Assembly: GCF_023016115.1 (NCBI RefSeq)
Contig: NZ_JALKBH010000007.1
Location: 1-64,000, forward strand
From: Alcanivorax sp. S6407
Lineage (GTDB): Bacteria; Pseudomonadota; Gammaproteobacteria; Pseudomonadales; Alcanivoracaceae
DNA length: 64,000 nucleotides
Reading direction: 5' to 3'
In this document: piece by piece, positions 20,786 through 30,109 of the stretch
How positions within the stretch are numbered: position 1 is the first letter of the stretch
Layout: the number at the start of each line of letters is the position of its first letter
Notes under the pieces: generated by a model
What the model saw: only the letters and a program-made list of their open reading frames with translations
Database searches by the model: none
What the model was told of the DNA's origin: nothing
Made by a program: the position numbers and the translations under genes

Positions 20786-22236
20786 TCATGGCATATCCGA
20801 TGACGGGCAAAATCAATCCTGCAGCATTCTGCCAATCCAAGCCTCTCTTGGGAGAAGCTGTGCGGCAGGCCCACCAAAATTTCCTGGCACCCTACCGACT
20901 GTGTTTGATGGGAGGGCTGGCGGCGCTGTCGTCAGCCGCCCAGTCCTTGGCTGATGTGGTCATGCCATATGGTGCAAAAGTGCCAATTAGCCTTTCTTTG
21001 GTGGGGATTGCGCTTTCTGGTGAGCGCAAATCGGCAGTCGAGCGGAGATTTATGAAGGAAATCAAGGCGCTCGATGACAACATTGAAGCAGAGCACGGTC
21101 GTAACTTGGCGGATTACCGCCTCAAAATGATGGAGTGGAAGAGCCGGAAGAAACAACTCGAAAAGCAACTGTGTAAATCTGGTGGAGGTGACCATGAATT
21201 GACCAGCATCCGAGAGGAGCTGCTTGAGTTGTTGGCTGCTGAGCCAGCGAAGCCCCAGCGAGCGAAGTTGGTCTACGAAGACATCTCCCCCATGGCAATG
21301 TTGAATGCATTGAATGAAACAGGGGTTGGCACCTTGGTTTCAAGCGAAGGTGCCATCATCGTAGATGGCAAGTCATTTGATGCGGTACCGCATTTGAACT
21401 CCCTCTGGAGTGGAGACAAGGTTTCTGTCGCGCGCGTTGGCAAGCCCGCGCTGAATATCAGTGATGCCCGGCTTACCGTGTCGATTATGCTCCAGCCAGA
21501 AATCTTTAAGCCTCATACTGACAAAAAGGGGGAAAAGGTTCGTGGTTCGGGGCACTGGGCTCGATATCTGGTTTTCAACCCTGTATCCACTCAAGGGGAC
21601 CGGTTATCCATGTACCAGGCCAATTCCTGGGAGCACCTGGAAGCGTTTGATCGACGGATACGAGAAATCCTCAGTAAGGCGCGCATGGCGCGAGTTGTCG
21701 GCGATGTTGAACGTGAGGAAATTCGGTTTGCGGAGGAGGCTGCTGCGGAGTGGTACAAGTTGGCTGACCGTATTGAAATCGCAATCCGCTCAGGAGGTGA
21801 ATTCGAGAAAGCTTCCGATCATGCGTCCAAGCTGGGTGAAAATGTCGCCCGGGTGGCTGCACTGCTTCACTACTTTGAGGGGGATGGTGACGTTATTTCT
21901 GTGGAAACGCTCAATGTTGCAGCGGACATCTGTGCGGAGTGCTCGCACGATTTCCTGCAGCTGTTCGTTCCTCCACCGGAAGAGGTCAGAGATGCTGTAG
22001 AGCTGGATAAGCTCATAAACCGGATGCGTGATGATGGTCTGCGATTCATCCGGAGGACTTACCTTCACAAACGCTGTCCCAATGCTCAACGAACCGGAGG
22101 GCGCTTCTTCCGAGCTTTGGATGTTCTGCTGCGCGAAGGAGTCATTCGCTCCTACGTGGACATGAGCAACGCGCAATGTCTGGATCTTTGCCCGCTGCTC
22201 CCTCTGCCCTGGGGAGTGCAAAACGGGCATCACTGA
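20773..22236 (+). CDS. DUF3987 (YfjI-type) protein
   Basis: A 487-residue protein of the DUF3987/YfjI type found on P4-like islands and prophages. It has an ATPase-like core, where GIALSGERKSAVERRFM sits at the Walker A position but lacks the canonical GK(S/T). A helical segment (about 95-140) follows, then a C-terminal domain with YFEGDGDVISVETLNVA. The family is suspected to act in replication. It overlaps alpA by 13 bases; an ATG 15 bases further in is an alternative start. A strong terminator follows. Confidence 0.8.
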   Translation: MGGLIMAYPMTGKINPAAFCQSKPLLGEAVRQAHQNFLAPYRLCLMGGLAALSSAAQSLADVVMPYGAKVPISLSLVGIALSGERKSAVERRFMKEIKALDDNIEAEHGRNLADYRLKMMEWKSRKKQLEKQLCKSGGGDHELTSIREELLELLAAEPAKPQRAKLVYEDISPMAMLNALNETGVGTLVSSEGAIIVDGKSFDAVPHLNSLWSGDKVSVARVGKPALNISDARLTVSIMLQPEIFKPHTDKKGEKVRGSGHWARYLVFNPVSTQGDRLSMYQANSWEHLEAFDRRIREILSKARMARVVGDVEREEIRFAEEAAAEWYKLADRIEIAIRSGGEFEKASDHASKLGENVARVAALLHYFEGDGDVISVETLNVAADICAECSHDFLQLFVPPPEEVRDAVELDKLINRMRDDGLRFIRRTYLHKRCPNAQRTGGRFFRALDVLLREGVIRSYVDMSNAQCLDLCPLLPLPWGVQNGHH

Positions 22237-22246
22237 TCAATTTTAC

Positions 22247-22287
22247 CTGCGATTCCTGCGACACGAAGCGGGAATCGCAGTTTTTTT
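22247..22287 (+). terminator. intrinsic terminator after the DUF3987 gene
   Basis: The 13-bp stem CTGCGATTCCTGC / GCGGGAATCGCAG has one G-T pair and an 8-base loop, followed by seven T. It ends the alpA-DUF3987 unit. Confidence 0.9.
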
Positions 22288-22518
22288 GATGCGGAAAGTC
22301 GTGTTTTTCTCCTCTTTACTCGCAGCGCTGCCTATTTATTTGGACGGTGTCGGATTCCGTGCTTGCAGCTCCAATTTCATTGTTGCGTCAGGCTTTCGAG
22401 AGGGGTGAAGGCTCGTGTCTTTACCGGTAATAGATATTTGATATCGTTAATGGGTTTTTGATAGGCGATATTAAATCCAATCAATATCACTTTAACTCAC
22501 GAGTATAAATTTACAGCC

Positions 22519-22556
22519 AAGCATTTCCTATGGTGAAACCAAAATAGGAAATGCTT
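22519..22556 (+). promoter_or_regulatory. perfect 13-bp inverted repeat touching the start of the next gene
   Basis: AAGCATTTCCTAT (22519-22531) and ATAGGAAATGCTT (22544-22556) are perfect reverse complements around a 12-base loop. The right arm ends one base before the ATG at 22558 and contains the only plausible Shine-Dalgarno (AGGAA). The hairpin could hide the ribosome site. As the next gene encodes an HFH protein, it could also be an origin or operator. It lies in an AT-rich gap; upstream to the terminator I see only repeated GATAT words. Confidence 0.7.
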
Positions 22557-22557
22557 A

Positions 22558-23292
22558 ATGTCACGTCATCAAGACTATCCAAACCTGAAGTTCGTCCATG
22601 GAGATGAGTGGAGAGGTCTTCCTCTAGGGAAGCAAGCTCCGTATGGAGAGCGCTACCTTGAAGTCAATTTGAATGTTATGAGGAGCGCCATAGAGAGACA
22701 CAGGCGTAGCTTTGTGGTGCTGTTTGTTCTCCGCCTTCCCTACGGATACGCCATGCCAGCTAATGGTTTGATCAGCCGGTTTATGAAGTCCCTAAAGCGG
22801 CAGGTTGAGGCGGATCTGAATGCTCGATCAAGACAATCAGGGAGGCCTATCCAAAGCGACATTACCTGTCTGTGGGCGAGGGAAAAGAGTGGTTCAGAGA
22901 ACTGTCACTTCCACGTCGCAATCTTCCTTAATCGGGATGCATACAACTCAGTCGGTAACTATGAACTACGGGAATGCCTTGATGACCATGCTTTTTACGC
23001 TCCTGGGCGGCCACGTGCCGCGTCCCTTCATCATCGCTTAACCCGGGCTTGGTCAACAGCGTTGGGGATTACCGAAGTGCAAGGAGTTGGCTTGGTTGAG
23101 CATCCGCGAAACGCTGAATTCCACTTGGATGCCTACAGCGTCGATTTCCCTGGTGATTTTTTGTCATTGTTCAAGCGGTTGAGCTACATGGCAAAAATCC
23201 GAACAAAGGACTTTGGTGGGGGTGCGGATTGTTATGGTTCTAGCAGAGTGGCAGGGAATTCCCCGTATTTTCCTGAGTACACCCCTATTTGA
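22558..23292 (+). CDS. inovirus Gp2-like / YagK-YfjJ domain protein
   Basis: A 244-residue protein resembling the YagK/YfjJ C-terminal family, related to inovirus gene 2 proteins. The central NCHFHVAIFLN (about residue 119) has the HUH-like His-hydrophobic-His pattern of rolling-circle initiators. An earlier LRLPYGYAMP strand (about 60) and a later Tyr-Met-Ala-Lys (about 215) fit motifs 1 and 3. It may start replication of the excised island. That activity is inferred from motif and context; the gene sits in the usual place for a replication module. Confidence 0.7.
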   Translation: MSRHQDYPNLKFVHGDEWRGLPLGKQAPYGERYLEVNLNVMRSAIERHRRSFVVLFVLRLPYGYAMPANGLISRFMKSLKRQVEADLNARSRQSGRPIQSDITCLWAREKSGSENCHFHVAIFLNRDAYNSVGNYELRECLDDHAFYAPGRPRAASLHHRLTRAWSTALGITEVQGVGLVEHPRNAEFHLDAYSVDFPGDFLSLFKRLSYMAKIRTKDFGGGADCYGSSRVAGNSPYFPEYTPI

Positions 23293-23529
23293 GGAGCATT
23301 GTGTCCTTTGTCGCATATGCAACATTGATAATTTACCAAATATGAACTAAGTTCGTCTCTTGCTTGCATTATGTGATAGCCCGTGTCGGGGGACTGGGCA
23401 TGCCAAGGAAAGGCAAACTTCATTTTAGTTGGTTCTGGGGCTCGCGCGCCTGCGAGCCGCTTATCCTTGCTTGTGTATCCACCTCTCTGATGCGTCGCTG
23501 ACCTAATAAGAATCATATAGGAGACGCTG

Positions 23530-26500
23530 ATGGCTTTTTCCAGCCTTCGATGGATGTTTGGTCTGTTGCTTGTGTTATCCCTTGCTGCCTGTGGGGGCAG
23601 TGACGGGAAGGACGGGGTAAGAGGGAGTAACGGGCAGGATGCCAAGCCTGTTCTTGTCAAAACCACCCAGGAGCCTGCAGGGCTGAATTGCCCATCCGGC
23701 GGCTCGAGAATCGATTCTGGTATTGATGCCAATTTGAATGGGGTGCTTGATCCCGCTGAATTCCAGACAGTCTCCTATGTGTGTAATGGCGAAGATGGTG
23801 CCGATGGTCAAGACGGTACTAACGGTCAGGATGGGGCCGATGGGCAGGACGGATCTGACGGGCTCCTGGCTCTTGTCCAGACAACAGCCATTAGCTCAGG
23901 TGCGGAATGCCCTAGTGGTGGTGTTCGAATTGATGCGGGGATTGATATCAATGAGAGCGGGTCACTTGATGCTGCAGAAATTCAACAAACTTCCTTCGTC
24001 TGTAATGGTTCAGATGGTGCCGATGGTACTGATGGACAGGACGGCCAAGACGGGGCCGATGGTCTGTCGGCTCTAATCCGAACTGAGCTACAAAGCCCTG
24101 GAGCTATATGCCCTGCGGGTGGCATCCGTGTCCATTCTGGAGTTGATGCTAACCGTAATGGGCAGCTTGATGCGGGTGAGGAGACTCAAACCAGCTATTT
24201 GTGTAATGGCGAGGCTGGTCAGGATGGGGGCGATGGACTCAATGCGCTTCTGGCGTCCACCCAGATTCCTTCCGGCATCCAGTGTGTATCGGGTGGGTAT
24301 CGCATTGATACCGGGCTAGATGCCGATGGGAATGGCCTCCTGGATCTGACTGAAGTGACTTCCAGTTTCTATGTTTGTAATGGTTCTGACGGCGCAGACG
24401 GCCAGGACGGCATGGATGGACTGCAGTCCCTTATCAACATCTCTACAGAGGCGCCTGGAGCAAACTGTGCCGAAGGGGGCAAGCTGATCCAGAGCGGGGT
24501 CGACCTGAATGCAAACGGTCTTCTTGAATCAGGGGAGGTGGAACAATCAGCCTTTCTTTGTAACGGTGAAGACGGGGTAGATGGTCTGAATGGCTCTGAT
24601 GGTCAAGACGGCACCAACGGTCAGGATGGGGCAGATGGTCAAGATGGACTGAACTCACTTGTCTCCTATACCAATGAACCGGCAGGGGCTAACTGCGCAG
24701 CAGGTGGAGTCGCAGTAAATACTGGGCTTGATACCGACGCTGATAATGTTCTTGATGCGGTAGAGATCCAGTCTACGACTTATGTTTGTCATGGAGCAGG
24801 TGGTCAAGATGAGCAATCTTTCATTCTTCAATATAGCGCTCAGTCCGGTGGCTCATTGGTCGGTACTACGACCCAGGAGGTGCTCGTTGGCGGCAGTGGT
24901 GACTCAGTAACGGCCGTGCCGAATAGTGGCTACTACTTTACTACCTGGAGTGACGGAAACACATCTGTCAGCCGTGTAGATAGTAATATTCAATCTGATC
25001 TTGATGTTGTGGCAGGCTTTTCTCCTTACCAATACACCCTAACTTATACTTCAGACAGTAACGGTTCTATATCTGGGGTGGTTGGCCAAGTGGTATTCCA
25101 TGGAGTCGACGGCTCGCCAGTTGAGGCTGTACCAGATATCGGTTACCAGTTTACGCAGTGGAGTGATGGGAGTGTTTCGAACCCACGTATTGATCTGGCA
25201 GTCGAAGGGGATATTGCTGTTAATGCTTCATTTGAAGTGGCGCAGTATACCCTGGAATACCAAGCAGGGCAGGGCGGGGAAATCACAGGTAATGCAAATC
25301 AAACTGTAATTCACGGCAGTGACGGTGTGGTGGTGGCCGCTGTCCCTGATGCTGGTTATCGCTTCGTGCAGTGGAGTGATGGAGTGATCACGGCTAACCG
25401 TACAGATTTAGCGATCACTGATGATTTGTCTGTAATAGCTGAGTTTGTTGAGGAATTGGCGGCACCCGATGGAATTCAGACAAGCTCAATTGGCGGGGAT
25501 CTCGTTCTCGATTGGGACGCGGTGCCAAACGCTGATAGCTACAATGTTTATTATGCAGTGGAGCCAGGTGTTACCCCTGATAACTATTTAAGCCTTACCG
25601 GTGGTGGGGCGGTGTTGTCGGTGTCTAACCCGGTTGTACTAAACGAGCTGGATGGCGGTCAACGTTACTACTTCGTCATTACCACAAATATTGATGGCGA
25701 AGAGAGCACTCATACTCAAGAAGTTTCTAGTCTGTTACCGAACACTCCATGGCTTAAAAAAATGCATCAAGGTGACTTGCATATTGATCCTGTATCCATG
25801 ACCTCGGTGGAGGTTAGCTGGGATGAAAGCATCGGTGAGAGTTATAACCTATATGTCTCAGGCGACCCTGCGGCAGATATTAGTCAATATTCGAGTTATG
25901 GAGTCGAGCTAAGACTTTCTGTTGCCTCTCCTGTCATTATTAATGGTCTGGAAGTTAATGAGCCGGTCTACTTTGCGCTAGAAAGAAATGGTCACGTTGG
26001 AGACTGGACTCAGTTTCGACAAAGGACCTGGGGAGTAGGTGGGCCGATAAATAAGGTCAATGATCAAGTGCTTGATTCGGATGGAGTCAGGTACGTAGGC
26101 GGTCAGTTTTATGCTGCTGGGATGAATACCGGTTCGGCAGCAGCTTTTGCTGTTAATGATGTGCAGGATAGGCCCCATGTGTTGGCAATGCCGGAGGTCT
26201 CCGGAACGGTATATGCAGCGGTAAGTGATGGAAAGGGTGGCTGGTACTTTGGAGGGGACTTCACAAAAGTTGCTGGAATGAGCCGGCTCAGATTGGCGCA
26301 TATCGATGCTAGTGGTCAGTTAAGCTCATGGAATCCCGGTGCGGATGGTCCTGTATACGCGTTGAGTAAAGTTCAAGGGATGATTGTGGCAGGTGGGGAC
26401 TTCCTGGCTGCTGGAAATGGAAGTGCAACAATTGCTAGGGGGCGTTTTGCCGCTTTTGATGAAGACGGCCTTCTTCTGTCATGGAATCCATTGTTTGACG

Positions 26501-28209
26501 GGCCTGTTCTGGCACTCGAACAAGCCTCTGATAGCCTTTATGTGGGCGGGTATTTCTCATCTGTTGCAGGCGTTTGGGGAGCAAGCCCTTACGGTGGCCT
26601 TGTCAGACTAAGCTTATCCACAAAACAGGTGTTGACGACTGATGCGGGTGATCTTGAGTGTGTTGCCTCTCTGTTGGCTTCTGCTGACGGAACTGTATAT
26701 GTCGGTGGTGGGCGCAGTGGTAGTGGCTTTCGATGTATAGCCGGGCCTGGCTATTTATTTGCGCTTGATGGGGATACAGGAATATCCAACACTGAATGGA
26801 ACCCATATATAAATGGCGCAATTTCTACGATGGGGCTTAAGGACGACACTCTGTATGTTGGTGGTAATTTTGGCTTGGCAAGGAGCGGTTATGTCGGCGC
26901 GACAGCTCCTAGTACAAAAACCAGGTCTAAAGTCGCGGCCTTTTCAACAAACTCTGTCGGTACGTTAACTGCATGGGCCCCTTCGGTTTCGGGGAGCGTG
27001 CAATCGTTATTTATTCATGGGGATACTGTGTTTACCAGTGCCAAAGGCCCATATGACGAAGAGACGTTATCATTCTATTCAAATGATGTTGGCTTTCCGT
27101 TGGTCCCCGGTGATCCTACAGGTCAAGGTTTTAGAGTAGGAAGTGGTGCTTATGTAATGAGGACTGATGGAGGGTCGGCATTTGTTGGAGGTGCTTTCAG
27201 CGTTGCGGGCGGGCCATTGCGGCGTAATCTGGCTGCTTTCGACAGTGAGGGGTTTTTAACGAGCTGGAATCCAGGAACGGATGGTCCTGTAAATACGTTA
27301 GCTATTAGCAATGAAATCATTTATGCAGGTGGTAGGTTTTTCGCAGCGGGAGATGGAATTGCTAGTACGGCACGAGGTGACTTGGCCGCCTTTAATAAGA
27401 ATGGCGATCTTATGAGTTGGGATCCATTCGTTTGTTCGGGTGCAAGTGGCACGAACTGCAACTCCAGTCATCAGGTTTATGATATCGAAATAGGTGGAGG
27501 TGTTGTTTATGTCGCTGGGCTGTTTCAGTACGCTGGTGACAATGGCGTGATTGAAAATCGCTCGAATTTGGCTGCTTTTGACGTGAGCGGGGGGCTAATG
27601 CCTTTCTCTTCAGGGGTAATTGGATACACACGCTCACTTAAACTGGATGTGTCCAGTCTGTATGTTGGCGGGAACTTTGATGAGGCATTTGACGAAGAGG
27701 GGGCTTCTTCTAGGACTGATCTAGCCGAATTTTCTCTCTCCGGCGAATTGTTGCCTTGGAAGCCAACCGTTGATGGAGGTGTAGTTGATATTGACGTCTT
27801 TGAGGGGAATGTGTACGTCGCAGGTAGCTTCGACTATGCAAGCGGAGATAATGGTACAGCAGCCCGAAAGGGGGTGGCGTCATTTACTCCTGGTGGCGAT
27901 GTTACGGTGTGGGATGCTGGGTTAGATGGGAATGTCGCCACTTTACTTGTAAGTGATGAGCAGCTGTATCTGTCTGGTTGGTTTAACTCTGCAAATGGCC
28001 AAGCTCGCAGGGGGTTGGCCGCATTTTCTTCCACGGGGTCATTGACCGGTTGGCAGCCAGGTACTGGAGGTGTGGTTAATAGTCTTGCTTCGCGGGGTAA
28101 TGAAATTTTTGTGGGTGGGCTCTTTTCATCTGCCTTTGATGATAGTAGAGATTCCCTGCGTTCAGGAATTGCGGCGTTTGATTCTTCTGGAACATTGCTG
28201 GATAAATAG
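23530..28209 (+). CDS. giant modular lipoprotein (1559 residues)
   Basis: A predicted surface lipoprotein. The signal peptide ends in lipobox SLAAC (Cys21), and AGGAGA precedes the ATG. Residues about 35-430 hold six repeats of roughly 65 residues, each with two Cys and a GxDxNxNGxLDxxE core that looks calcium-binding; they are of the DUF7151 kind and are joined by collagen-like Gly-Gln-Asp linkers. Residues about 430-640 hold three divergent InlB-B repeats (xYTLxY..GYxFxxWSDG). Two fibronectin-III-like units follow (645-830). From about 840 to the end come tandem beta-propeller-like repeats (YVGGxF, LAAFxxxGxLxxWxP). It is likely to be an adhesin or surface-binding protein on the cell exterior. 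It is read alone, and a hairpin follows. Confidence 0.8.
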   Translation: MAFSSLRWMFGLLLVLSLAACGGSDGKDGVRGSNGQDAKPVLVKTTQEPAGLNCPSGGSRIDSGIDANLNGVLDPAEFQTVSYVCNGEDGADGQDGTNGQDGADGQDGSDGLLALVQTTAISSGAECPSGGVRIDAGIDINESGSLDAAEIQQTSFVCNGSDGADGTDGQDGQDGADGLSALIRTELQSPGAICPAGGIRVHSGVDANRNGQLDAGEETQTSYLCNGEAGQDGGDGLNALLASTQIPSGIQCVSGGYRIDTGLDADGNGLLDLTEVTSSFYVCNGSDGADGQDGMDGLQSLINISTEAPGANCAEGGKLIQSGVDLNANGLLESGEVEQSAFLCNGEDGVDGLNGSDGQDGTNGQDGADGQDGLNSLVSYTNEPAGANCAAGGVAVNTGLDTDADNVLDAVEIQSTTYVCHGAGGQDEQSFILQYSAQSGGSLVGTTTQEVLVGGSGDSVTAVPNSGYYFTTWSDGNTSVSRVDSNIQSDLDVVAGFSPYQYTLTYTSDSNGSISGVVGQVVFHGVDGSPVEAVPDIGYQFTQWSDGSVSNPRIDLAVEGDIAVNASFEVAQYTLEYQAGQGGEITGNANQTVIHGSDGVVVAAVPDAGYRFVQWSDGVITANRTDLAITDDLSVIAEFVEELAAPDGIQTSSIGGDLVLDWDAVPNADSYNVYYAVEPGVTPDNYLSLTGGGAVLSVSNPVVLNELDGGQRYYFVITTNIDGEESTHTQEVSSLLPNTPWLKKMHQGDLHIDPVSMTSVEVSWDESIGESYNLYVSGDPAADISQYSSYGVELRLSVASPVIINGLEVNEPVYFALERNGHVGDWTQFRQRTWGVGGPINKVNDQVLDSDGVRYVGGQFYAAGMNTGSAAAFAVNDVQDRPHVLAMPEVSGTVYAAVSDGKGGWYFGGDFTKVAGMSRLRLAHIDASGQLSSWNPGADGPVYALSKVQGMIVAGGDFLAAGNGSATIARGRFAAFDEDGLLLSWNPLFDGPVLALEQASDSLYVGGYFSSVAGVWGASPYGGLVRLSLSTKQVLTTDAGDLECVASLLASADGTVYVGGGRSGSGFRCIAGPGYLFALDGDTGISNTEWNPYINGAISTMGLKDDTLYVGGNFGLARSGYVGATAPSTKTRSKVAAFSTNSVGTLTAWAPSVSGSVQSLFIHGDTVFTSAKGPYDEETLSFYSNDVGFPLVPGDPTGQGFRVGSGAYVMRTDGGSAFVGGAFSVAGGPLRRNLAAFDSEGFLTSWNPGTDGPVNTLAISNEIIYAGGRFFAAGDGIASTARGDLAAFNKNGDLMSWDPFVCSGASGTNCNSSHQVYDIEIGGGVVYVAGLFQYAGDNGVIENRSNLAAFDVSGGLMPFSSGVIGYTRSLKLDVSSLYVGGNFDEAFDEEGASSRTDLAEFSLSGELLPWKPTVDGGVVDIDVFEGNVYVAGSFDYASGDNGTAARKGVASFTPGGDVTVWDAGLDGNVATLLVSDEQLYLSGWFNSANGQARRGLAAFSSTGSLTGWQPGTGGVVNSLASRGNEIFVGGLFSSAFDDSRDSLRSGIAAFDSSGTLLDK

Positions 28210-28253
28210 ATAGGTTGAGTCGGTCCGGCAGGGTCGGATCATGTGTAGTAAAG

Positions 28254-28279
28254 CCCGGCTTCCTATCGGAAGCCGGGTT
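28254..28279. terminator. hairpin between the convergent lipoprotein and metallohydrolase genes
   Basis: A perfect 10-bp stem CCCGGCTTCC / GGAAGCCGGG with a 4-base loop. It is placed between two convergent genes and probably serves the upstream plus-strand gene. The T-run is weak. Confidence 0.65.
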
Positions 28280-28337
28280 ATGTGCGGTTTGCCTAAGCGT
28301 TAAAAAGTCGTGATCTCTCGACTAAGGGGGTTACGTG

Positions 28338-30047
28338 TTAGCTTTGGCTCTCCTCTTTCTCCCTAATCATGCCTTTTAACTCCGGACGCTGATGTAGCAT
28401 TTCCATGATGAGCTCGAAATCGGCATCCCTGTGGGCGCTCTCGCTAGATTCAAGTGATATCCAGCCTGTGGTTGCCTCTGGCAGCTGTACATCGATATTA
28501 AAGCCAAGCTCCTGGGCTTTCTTGTAAAGCGCCGTTCTTAGTGAATTCCTGTTATGGTTATCACCATGTTGAAGAAAAAAAGTATCCCCGGCTGGTAAGT
28601 AGCCATCTATTGCATTGCGCAGCGCCCAGTTCAAAAGGTCTTCTTGGTCCCCATGAGCAGAGTAACCTTTAATTTCCTCAATACTTGCTCGAATGTCAGC
28701 CACGGCAACGCTGCGATCGATATTTGACCACTCGATGATGTTTTCGCTCATTCTCCTGTTGGGGATTGACAAGCTCTTGATAGAGAGCAGCTTTCCGCAG
28801 ACGGTCTTCGAGCCACAGTACCCTGTTACTGCCACGGTCGTGGTGTCTTTTGTTAAAAGATTGGAAAGCCAAGATGAGGCTTTTCCAGCGTCGCCATTTC
28901 CTGACCCTGTGATGATGACAGTTGGGCGGTTGGATGATGCTACTTCATCTGGTGATGGAGGGTTGTTGGCCACAATAGGCTTCCAGTTTTCTGCTATTTT
29001 ATTTCCACCTTCCAATCCAGCCCAATCTGGATCATCTTGATGAAGGCTAATGGATAACATTGCCTTGATCGCCTGCTGCAGGTGCTCTGGATCGTTGTTG
29101 GTCAGTCCAAGAAGCTTAAAGATCTGCTTTCCTAGCCACAGCGGTCTGGTTTTCTTCAGGTTGCTTTCCGTTTTTGACCAGAAAGGGGCCGTTCTATCTA
29201 TGATTTCCTTACCAAGTGGAAAGTCATAGTAAAAATCAATGCGTTCATATTGGTCAGGTTCTTCAGCGGCGATGGCATGCAGATCGAAAAGGATGTCCTG
29301 GCTTCGGCCTAACGCAAATGCTGGGATGATTAGCGTTCCCTGATTGCTCATGGTTCTGTCAACAAGCGACTTCAGGTGGGCTCTTCGAGTGCCGGGATCT
29401 TTTTCCGTGGAGGTACGGTTGGTGGAACCATAGGTAGATTCCATAACCGCATAATTATGCTTTCCAGGATTCATAAAGTGGCGAATGGTTGGTAATGCTT
29501 CATGCTCTTCGCTCTGAGGGCCAATATCTCCTGAAAAAACGATGCTTCGTTGCTCTGGTGACCTTGGTGGGCCCCAGAAAATGCCAACAGACACTGCGCC
29601 AAGGATGTGGCCGGTTCTCAGGAACTGGATAAAAAGGTCATTATCAACAGGATGGTAGCTTCCCAGGATTGGCTCTTTTTTGAAATGACACCATTTAATG
29701 CCGTCGATATTTTTCTGGTTGAATAGGTCGGGATTCAAGTGTATCGAGTTTCTGTATTGAGTATCTGCTATAGCTGCGGTTTCTTCGGTGCAGTATACCT
29801 TTCCATTAAAACCCGAATCGTAGAGCGAAGGTATAAGGCCGCTATGATCCATATGGGCATGAGTGAGAACAATGAATTTAATCTCAGAAGGCTCAAATGG
29901 CCATGTCTGATGATTCCATTCATCAGCGGTGACCTCCCCCTGCTGCATTCCGCAATCGATTAAGAAACTCCACCCCTTTTTTTGATCTCGCATCCATGTG
30001 CACGACCCAGTTACTTTGCCCAAAGGGCCGATGAAATTGACTTCCAT
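28338..30047 (-). CDS. beta-CASP metallo-beta-lactamase-fold hydrolase
   Basis: A 569-residue protein of the MBL/beta-CASP superfamily, which includes RNA- and DNA-processing nucleases. The zinc motif HAHMDHSG is at residues 63-70, then TGHILGAVSVG, FSGDIG and ESTYGS. A beta-CASP region follows (LIIPAFALGRSQDILFDL), with a late GYSAHGDQEDLLNW and FLQHGD of the RMMBL type. The active site looks complete. It is longer than common 450-residue bacterial members by an insert around residues 290-400. It lies 62 bases after the XRE regulator on the same strand, so the two probably form a pair. Confidence 0.85.
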   Translation of the reverse strand: MEVNFIGPLGKVTGSCTWMRDQKKGWSFLIDCGMQQGEVTADEWNHQTWPFEPSEIKFIVLTHAHMDHSGLIPSLYDSGFNGKVYCTEETAAIADTQYRNSIHLNPDLFNQKNIDGIKWCHFKKEPILGSYHPVDNDLFIQFLRTGHILGAVSVGIFWGPPRSPEQRSIVFSGDIGPQSEEHEALPTIRHFMNPGKHNYAVMESTYGSTNRTSTEKDPGTRRAHLKSLVDRTMSNQGTLIIPAFALGRSQDILFDLHAIAAEEPDQYERIDFYYDFPLGKEIIDRTAPFWSKTESNLKKTRPLWLGKQIFKLLGLTNNDPEHLQQAIKAMLSISLHQDDPDWAGLEGGNKIAENWKPIVANNPPSPDEVASSNRPTVIITGSGNGDAGKASSWLSNLLTKDTTTVAVTGYCGSKTVCGKLLSIKSLSIPNRRMSENIIEWSNIDRSVAVADIRASIEEIKGYSAHGDQEDLLNWALRNAIDGYLPAGDTFFLQHGDNHNRNSLRTALYKKAQELGFNIDVQLPEATTGWISLESSESAHRDADFELIMEMLHQRPELKGMIREKEESQS

Positions 30048-30109
30048 AGTTATTCTCTTGCTGTAAGGTTTGGATACAAATGCCGCTGATTCTTTTGTTT
30101 AGAATCGAT

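Noticed and set aside
24014-24076. Possible CRISPR-like repetition in the lipoprotein gene (GATGGTGCCGATGG-type words)
   Set aside because: The repeats are in frame, encode Gly-Asp-Gly-Gln linkers and vary in spacing, so they are protein repeats.
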